From assembly GCF_914767665.1 (NCBI RefSeq), contig NC_059503.1:32860001-32924000 (forward strand): 64,000 nt of DNA, read 5' to 3'. Under the pieces are notes generated by a model. That model was not told the DNA's origin, did not search any database, and was given only the letters and a program-made list of their open reading frames with translations. Made by a program: the position numbers and the translations under genes. Each line of letters opens with the position of its first letter. Positions within the stretch are counted from its first letter, which is position 1. Source of the stretch: Harmonia axyridis. Its lineage: Eukaryota > Arthropoda > Insecta > Coleoptera > Coccinellidae. This document shows positions 56,723 to 64,000 of the stretch, in pieces.

Positions 56723-57982
56723 TTCGAGGTATATTGGGATATCGGATCATACCATTCCTTATTTTAGGATGCGGTGAATTGAATTCATATTCTGTAAATA
56801 ATAATTGATTTAGGTACAATATTTCATTCAAACTTTTATCGAAGAATATTGAGGTAGGAACATGTAGAAATATAAGTTCGTTTTAAACAGTGCTCCCCCT
56901 ATTCGTAGGAATATAGCTACAGTACCTATCTAATTTAAAGCAAGATGAAATGTTTTCGCTTCAGAATCAATATTGCTCCATTTCGAAAAAATATATGAAC
57001 CTATTAACCCAAAACCATAATCTCCGTTACCAAAGGAAAATAATTCGACTTCCATATTCCATCTATATTTCAATTTAATTGAATATGTTGAATATTCTCT
57101 TCTTTATCTCTAGCCATTTAAGAGGTTTTATTGAATACATAATCAAACGAAGTGAACCAGACAAGCGATGAATAACAGATTCCTAATTATTCAACCCAAA
57201 ACACAAATAAACCGTATGATAGTATTATTATTTATCAGTCAGTTAAACGAAATAGCCAACGAGTTCACTTCAAATTGATAATTCTGTGCTGCAAAGGGCG
57301 TTCTTATTGACAACTTCAACATTTCGTTTTTGATTTATGATTACAAATTTCGTTTTGATGTTGCAGGTCGGACCCATAAGAGTGCAATAAGTGGATGTGA
57401 AAATTAAAACTTTGGCAGGATTCAATATTTCAATTCAGGTAAGTGATTAATCATGTTTTTAAAGGATTACCTATTAAGGCACTTGGTTCTGGTTGGTAAT
57501 GATGCAGATAGTCGTAAAAGACAAATGAATAATATAGAATCTGTACCTATAGAAAAAATGAAAGGATCTCTGAATGTTTCGCAGTTGAGGATTTGGATAG
57601 TGCACAATTCTGAAAATCGTCTTTTTGTCAAAGTTCATTATTTATTCATTGTAAAAACATCTGCAGGTATTTGCAATGAAGAAAATATCATTCGGGTTTG
57701 CGGCGTGAAGCCATATGTTGTTCGTTGATCAAATAAACTGTCATTACAAAACTCTCAAACAATTTTTGGGAAATTTTGTTATTCGTACAATTTAGTGTAT
57801 AGGTATAATACCTATTGTGTGAAATTTCTTGCGTTTTTATAATCATTTATAGTGCGAAATAGTCACCTATTACCGATTGAATTCGCTGATTTTAGAATCA
57901 GATTATAAAAGGTTTTAACGGAAATTGGTATGTTGAATCGAGTTAGGATACTAATGATTCCATAGTAATTTAATTTCCATAT
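56723..57982. other. Intergenic DNA with a splice-flanked candidate exon
   Basis: A 72-base segment at 57367-57438 is framed by TGTTGCAG| and |GTAAGTGATT, good consensus splice sites on the plus strand, but all three frames contain stops. It could be a non-coding or UTR exon. A 91-codon frame follows at 57453-57728 (HLVLVGNDADSRKRQMNNIE, KGSLNVSQLRIWIVHNSENR). It has mixed composition and no recognised family, and begins inside what would be the intron. Confidence 0.3.
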
Positions 57983-59422
57983 TATACAGGGTGATTCACC
58001 GGGATGGCCATTAGACGTTTATGAAAAATTAATCATAATATTGTGCTGAAAATTTGCGTGTTTGGGTTTGAGACAATGATCTTTCTACCTAAAATATTTT
58101 CAGATCTCTACAACTTCCGGTTGTACCGAAAACATACTACTACTTTCTTATTTCAAATGGCACACCCACTATATTATTGCATCATTAGATAGCCTTTTTG
58201 ACGACAATTTCAAGAATACCTTGGGTAAAACTGAACGGTTCATGAGTTAATGGGATTCTTATAAAAAAAATGGTGACGATGTGGACTCACATTTTTTGAA
58301 TATTTCGGCAGAAAAAGTTTTTTCGAAAAAAATTTCGATTTTGCAAATACGTAGTTTATTAGACTGTTTGCGGTTTGTACCGAAAATGTACAGGGTGTTT
58401 ATAAGAAGGTCATGAACTTGGACAACTCAAATTCATCTAAATTCAAGAGTTTTAAATTAGAACCTATATTTTTTATTATTTTAGTCGATTCTACGTACAA
58501 AAATATGGGGGTAACTTAAGCAAACCATATACCTAAAATGAATTCTTTAAGAGTTATCGAGGAAGAACCTTAAATGAGTAAAAACCGCAATTCCTTACTG
58601 TGTGGAGTAGTCTGTGACTTCCGGAAAACAGAAAAAACTAAAATTTGATGTTTGGGTAACTGAATTTTACATTTCATGAGTTATATGTAATTAAGTTTTC
58701 GTTGGGAAATCTATAAACCAATACAATTTTCAATTACGAATAATTCATTACAATTTTTGAAATGTCAAATTTAGTTCTGGAAATATCGATTTTTGTTTTT
58801 TCTGTGTTTTCCGGAAGTCACAGAATAATCCACACAGTTATAAATTGTGGTTTTCCTCGATATTTCTTGAAGTATTCATATTTGGTATAGGGTTTGCTGA
58901 AGTAAGTCCCACAATTTTTGTACATAGAATCGACTGAAATAATAAAAATGGGATCTAATTTGAAAATCTTGAGTTTGATGAATTTGAGTTGTACAAGTTT
59001 CTTAATCTTCTTATAAACATCCTGTACATTTTTGGTCAAAACCAAAATTTGTTTTTTAATGCTACTTATCGACAGATTCTGCCCAAATATTAAAAAAAAA
59101 AATGTGAGTCCTCATCGCCAACATTTTTTTATAAGAACCACATTAACTCATAAACCGTTGAGTTTTCATCCAAGGTATGGCATATTGCTGAAATTGTCAT
59201 AAAAAAGGCTATCCAATGATGCAATAATTAACTGGGCATGCCATTTGAAATAAGGAAATAATAGTCTGTTTTCGCTATAACCGGAAGTTGTAGAGATCTG
59301 AAAATATTTTAGTGAGAAAGATTATTGTCTCAAACCTCAATATGCAAATTTTCAGTTCAAAATTATGATTAGTTTTCCATAATTTTCGTCTAATAGGCCA
59401 TTCCGGTAAATCACCCTGTATA
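57983..59422. mobile_element. 1.44 kb foldback element, TATACAGGGTGATTCACC ends
   Basis: TATACAGGGTGATTCACCGG (57983) is mirrored by CCGGTAAATCACCCTGTATA (ending 59422). Long arms pair through the ATTAGACG/CGTCTAAT, TCTACAACTTCCGGTT/CCGGAAGTTGTAGA and GTACAGGGTGTTTATAAGAAG/CTTCTTATAAACATCCTGTAC blocks to a centre near 58700. There CTTCCGGAAAACA is mirrored by TGTTTTCCGGAAG (58618 and 58805). No transposase frame. Confidence 0.92.
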
Positions 59423-59514
59423 AGGTGCGGATTAGTAGAACGTGAAATATTGATGCCCACTGCTATTTAAAATGGCGCATGGGCAAAGATACTTGAAAAT
59501 TTTATAGGGTCATC

Positions 59515-59784
59515 CAGTGGCGTACCCACACATATGACATATGACAAGCCTTGGGGGATGAAGAAAAAAAATTCGTTTCTGATGTCCTTTGAATTCGCAG
59601 ACACGTCTTGAGATGATTTTCAATTCGAGTATTTCAGAGCTTTTACTTCTGAATCTTATTGATTTTTATCATCAATTTGGAATATTTATAGCCAGTAAAT
59701 AATGATTATGCCGATGAAAGTCGGATCAGATCAAGCCCTTTGATATAACAGCTGGTTATATTATCCCCCTTGGTTACGCCACTG
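59515..59784. mobile_element. 270 bp hAT MITE
   Basis: CAGTGGCGTACCCA (59515) and TGGTTACGCCACTG (ending 59784) are inverted ends with minor mismatch. They are flanked by GGGTCATC (59507-59514) and GGGTCAAC (59785-59792), an 8 bp duplication with one substitution. The size and ends fit a hAT-derived MITE. No coding capacity. Confidence 0.85.
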
Positions 59785-59792
59785 GGGTCAAC

Positions 59793-61392
59793 TATAAACC
59801 CGAAACAGGATACCCATTCTAAATATCATAATGATCAGAAAGAATTGTACAAGTAAGGGGGTTACCAGGATTTGCTAACATAAAGGTAGACACGAAATCA
59901 ACGTTTTTTATAATAGAAATAGACTGAAATGCATTTTCATGTGAAAATTTCCAGTTGATGACCAAAAATATTCATCATCCTGAAAGTTATCTGAAAGCTT
60001 CGTCTACTCTCATTAGATTATAAAAGTTCATTCATAATGGACAATTCTGTATGTCCGTGTTGAAGACTCTTGAATTTCGAGTAAGTAAACATGCAATTGA
60101 TATTCAAACCACCGTTGACATAACATGTGTTAAGCAGGCGACATCTGTTCTTCAGGCTTTCCTGACATACATTTTCCTGAACTGATGCGTTTCTGGGACA
60201 CAGACATTGTCTATGGATTGTACACTATTTACCTGATTAGATAAATGCTTCCTGAGCTTTCTACTTGATTTACTTTCTACGTTGGATTCCGAGGATAGTT
60301 TCGACTAAAACTTGAAAAGAACAAGGTTAACCATCTAAGCTGATTAAGGTCAAATTATGAAATATTGTATAGGTTGATGATCTTAATCTTACTGCCATTT
60401 CAGTACTCATCTCGTGGGTATAGTGTGAAAGATATTGACAGAATATCAGGTTGGAATAGTTATTTATAATACAAGTGTAGAAGGCATTGATATTCTTTCA
60501 CGAGTTCAAAATTCAAAAACGAGCCACGAAGTGGCGAGTTTTGGAATGAACGAGTGGTAGAATGAGCCTTCTGTACGAGTATTATACATTATTTTCTCTA
60601 ATTCATTGCATTTTCATTGAAATTAATGAAATAATTCCATAAATATAATTTAGTGATTTTTGCATTGAAAAATGTTGGTTGTCAGAACTGATTTCTTTAA
60701 GGCAATTTGATGAATTGACAGATAAAGCCGTAGCGGAATGTTCGGAGTGCCAACATAGAATAATAAAATATAACCATGAAAACTGTGCTTTTCTGATATA
60801 TTCTCGCACGATTTTGTTCTACAAGATGTGGAAGAATGAACGGAATAACCACAGAATTAGAGAAAAAATTGAGTGACATTCATCCTAAAAGTCTTTGTGC
60901 AATTTTTAGCACTCGTTCTCCAAACCGAACATATCGTTCATTTACAATTACAATGTCTGTAGTTTTCGAATTTTGAGCCAGAAGTGTTCTTGAATGAATT
61001 TGTCCTTAAATTGGATTCGAATCGTGTGTGAACACTATAGCTTTCGAACGGAAAACCTAGAAACTTGAAAATTTAGAGTAGCTTCGATTGGTCAAGTTTA
61101 TTCATGGGCAAAATCTGACAAGAGGTTCCGTAAATATGGCCGGTCGAAATGATGATTTCCTGTTGATTTCAAAACTGTTGTTTCGATCTAGATGAGTGGG
61201 GCATTTAGATGCAAAACATTAATTTAAAGCTTTGTGTAAAATTTTATATTGGTAGAAAATTTAAGGGGAATATAGAAAAAAAAACAATATATCCGTGATC
61301 ACACAACTGACGGAGTTGAGATTTTGGGAAAAGAAAAATTTCCAAACTTATCACATCCATAGAAATCGAAGAAGAATTTTGAGAAAAAAACT
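59793..61392. other. Intergenic DNA, nothing recognised
   Basis: AT-rich sequence without a recognised gene. Overlapping 60-69 codon frames near 60600-60880 on both strands have no family resemblance. Confidence 0.45.
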
Positions 61393-62793
61393 TATACAGG
61401 GCGATTCACCGCTATGGCCCATTAGACGTTTATTGAAAACTGATCATAGATTTGTGCAGAAAATTTGCATGTTGAGGTTTGAGACATTGATCTTTCAACC
61501 CTAAAATATTTTCAGATCTCTACAACTTCCGGTTATACCGGAAACAGGTTACTACTTCCTTATTTCAAATGGCACACTCAGCATATTATTGCATCATTAG
61601 ATTATTTGATGACAATTTCAGCAATTTGCCATAACTTAGGTATAAACTCAACAATTCATGTGTTAATGGGATTCTTATGAAAAAAATGGTGGCGACGAGG
61701 ACTCACATTTTTCTGAATGTTTCTGCGGGAAAAGTTTTTTCGAAAAATATGTACTTAGTAGTGGTGTTTTTGAGAAGATCATGAACTTGAGCAACTCAAA
61801 TTCGTATCAAAACTCAGCCTATATTTCTTACTATTTCAGTCAATTCCACGTATAAAAAAAGGGGAGTTCTTAATATAACACTATACCTAAAATGAAAACT
61901 TTCAGAGTTATCGAGGAAAAACATGAACTAAGGAAAAGCTGCAATTTCTGAGTGGAGTAAGTGATCTGTGACTTCCGGAAATCATAAAAAGTAATTGGAA
62001 GTTAATTTTTAGATAACTAAATTTGACATTTCATGAATTGTAATTCATACTCGTAATTGAAAATTTTATTGCTTCATGAATTCTCAACAATCCCAACGAA
62101 CAATTGATTACAATTCATGAAAGGTCAAATTTAGTTAACGTTTCTTTCTATGTTTTGCGGAAGTCACAGACTACTCCATTCAATTAGAATTTCGGGTATT
62201 TCTTAATTCATGTTTTTCCTCGTTAACTCAAAGTTTTAATTTCAGGTTTAGGGTCTACTTAAGTAACCCTCTCGGTAACCCCCCTTTTCTATACGTAGAA
62301 TTGACTGAAATAGTAAAAAATATAGGTTGTAATTTGAAAATTTTGAGTTTTGAAGAATTTGAGTTGTGCAAGTTAATGATCTCCTCATAAACACCCTGTA
62401 CATTTTTTGTCCAAATCGCAAACAGCATTATACTACTACATATTGTCAGAATCGAAAATGAAAAAGTTTTTTTCGAAAAAATATTTTCTGTAGAAATATT
62501 AAAAAAAATTTGAGTCCTCGTCGAAACCATTTTTCTTCATAAGAATCGCATTAACTCATGAACCATTGATTTTATACCAGTGTTAAGGCATATTGATGAA
62601 ATTGTCATCAAACAAGCTATCTAATGAAGTCATAATATACTGGGTGTGTCGTTTTAAATAAGAAAGTAGTAGTCTGTTTCTGGTATAACCGGAAGTTGTG
62701 GAGATCAGAACATATTTTGGAGAGAAAAATCATTATCTCAAACCTCAATATGAAACTTTGCAGCACAAAATTATGATTAATTTTCTATAAGAA
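61393..62793. mobile_element. Second 1.4 kb foldback of the same family
   Basis: The element starts TATACAGGGCGATTCACCGC and follows 57983-59422 block by block (ATTAGACGTTTATTGAAAA, TCTACAACTTCCGGTTATAC, CCTGTACATTTTT, CCGGAAGTTGTGGAGATC). The right arm stops at ATTAATTTTCTATAAGAAG (about 62793) and lacks the terminal CACCCTGTATA, so this copy is truncated at its right end. Confidence 0.88.
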
Positions 62794-64000
62794 GTAAAAT
62801 AAGATGTATTACTTTTTAGGATAGTACAGAATTACAACTACGATGCACTCCTTTTTATAAGGCATACTAAAAATACATGCAAGTGAGATTTTCATTGAAG
62901 TTATATTTAAATAAGGTATCCAATAATGATTTTCATTATAATTAGATCGTGTACTATTGTTAGATTCCTAATCAATTGTATATTTTTTCAATTAGTTCAT
63001 TGGCGTATTTCACTTCCTAATTGAAATTTGAGAGAGTCACTTTTTGATTAGAAATAAAAGAAAAATATACGCACTAGTTCTCATATTATTTTCCTTCAAA
63101 ACATATTAAGGCATATCATCAAATTAATTCACATATTTGAATTAATCTAAAAATGCTAAAACCGCGAAGCATGATTTTCGGATGGCAATAATTAATGAGC
63201 AAATATTGTTGTCAATCATTATGGTAAATACTAAATATGTGTTTCGGTAATAAAAATCGATTGCCATTTGAGGATCTCTGACACAAACAAGGAGCTTGCT
63301 TTTTGTTATTTTGCAACTTTCAACTTGACTCATTTCTGATGTCTAGGTATATAAAACTGAAACTTTTTGCAGGATTTTGACTTTTAAGGAACCAATAATC
63401 ACATTTTAGCACTTGATTCTGCTGATATTTACCATCATCTCCGAATTTTATTGATATGTACGATCGATATTCATAAGCCAGTCATTATGCGAAATAGAAA
63501 ATCAGCACTTGCATTCTTGCACGCATTGTGAAAACAACACCTGGTATAGCTCTGGACTGAGGAGTCTAGCCATTGAGTCACGATCGGCTTACGGTTACAG
63601 AACAATAATCTCATTAGAAATGACCTTTGGAAAGTCGAATGGATTTGAAGGCATCGTATGGTTGTCGACTTACAAGGCGAATGCTTGGAATTTGTGCAAA
63701 TAGTTGGTTTAGATGCTATCTTCCGCTTTCAATTTTGAAATGGACGATAGAATTTATAACATTTTTTCAAGTTCGAGGTGCTGATATGTCAAAAACCTAG
63801 GGATTGGTCAATGAACCGCAAAATTATTATTATTTATCCATAGGTATTTATTACCCTCCTGATAAAATATTTTCAAACCTACGAATGATCTAAGAGTATT
63901 TTCCAAGCGCTTTTACATAGAGGAATCTTATGTATGTCTTCTGTCCAAATGATAATTTGAATTTTGGAACAAGGAAAAATTTGGTCGAAGTCAAATCAGG
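62794..64000. other. AT-rich intergenic DNA to window end
   Basis: No gene, RNA or bounded element was recognised. A short frame at 63509-63703 (+) of mixed composition has no known family. Confidence 0.45.

Noticed and set aside
1..64000. CRISPR arrays, operons, riboswitches, integrated viral genomes.
   Set aside because: No regularly spaced identical repeats, no gene clusters, and no viral structural or polymerase genes other than the LINE reverse transcriptase were seen; the spliced genes and Pol III tRNAs indicate a eukaryotic nuclear genome.

Overview
This window looks like nuclear DNA of an insect, probably a beetle, though the order is an impression only. It is AT-rich and has spliced genes with GT-AG introns, two eukaryotic tRNA genes with Pol III T-run terminators, and a dense load of animal-type transposons (LINE, hAT, Tc1/mariner, Helitron). 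Many foldback elements end in ACACCCTGTAT-like termini. There is no sign of operons, CRISPR or other prokaryotic organisation.

Only two protein-coding host genes are well supported, both on the minus strand. Cyclin L is represented by three 5' coding exons (26092-25871, 25436-25252 and 163-43). Their phases and protein sequence join exactly, so intron 2 is about 25.1 kb and fills the first 40% of the window; the remaining exons lie beyond base 1. The catalytic alpha subunit of casein kinase II is an intact 340-codon ORF (36850-35828), with a 3' splice site just before its start codon and a CpG-rich presumptive promoter/first exon at about 37.0-37.3 kb. tRNA-Cys(GCA) lies at 53353-53424 (+) and tRNA-Thr(UGU) at 56651-56722 (-).

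Inside cyclin L intron 2: 0.2-12.5 kb is mostly anonymous AT-rich DNA with three foldback elements (6.46-7.24, 8.55-9.20 and 9.26-10.1 kb). The last of these holds a dead mariner-type transposase. From 12.5 to 22.8 kb there is a compound inverted repeat: a left arm at 13.3-18.1 kb and a right arm at 18.55-20.97 kb around a 0.45 kb unpaired centre, with related modules and (TA)n tracts outside both ends. The left arm carries a perfect 102 bp palindrome, a tandem duplication and a foldback element that was itself split by a LINE. The right arm preserves the empty site, so the order of events can be read. The modules carry repeated TATA-like, promoter-like motifs.

Between cyclin L and CK2alpha (26.2-35 kb) lie a region with two clusters of GTACGATAAT-type repeats and strong hairpins, and two hAT-type elements with 8 bp target duplications (28424-29535 and 31152-32013), plus small foldbacks. 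Downstream on the map (37.8-64 kb) are a 1.07 kb foldback, two decayed Tc1/mariner copies (39.5 and 46.0-47.0 kb), and a hAT element (45847-47641) that contains one mariner copy and a Helitron. There is also a 3.54 kb element with a 7 bp target duplication (48329-51867), which interrupts an older repeat cluster also seen at 28.6-29.25 kb. Two related 1.4 kb foldbacks (57.98-59.42 and 61.39-62.79 kb) and a 270 bp hAT MITE (59515-59784) complete the set.

No coordinated pathway is encoded. The notable biology is the layered transposon history and the long hairpin-forming locus transcribed as part of the cyclin L intron.
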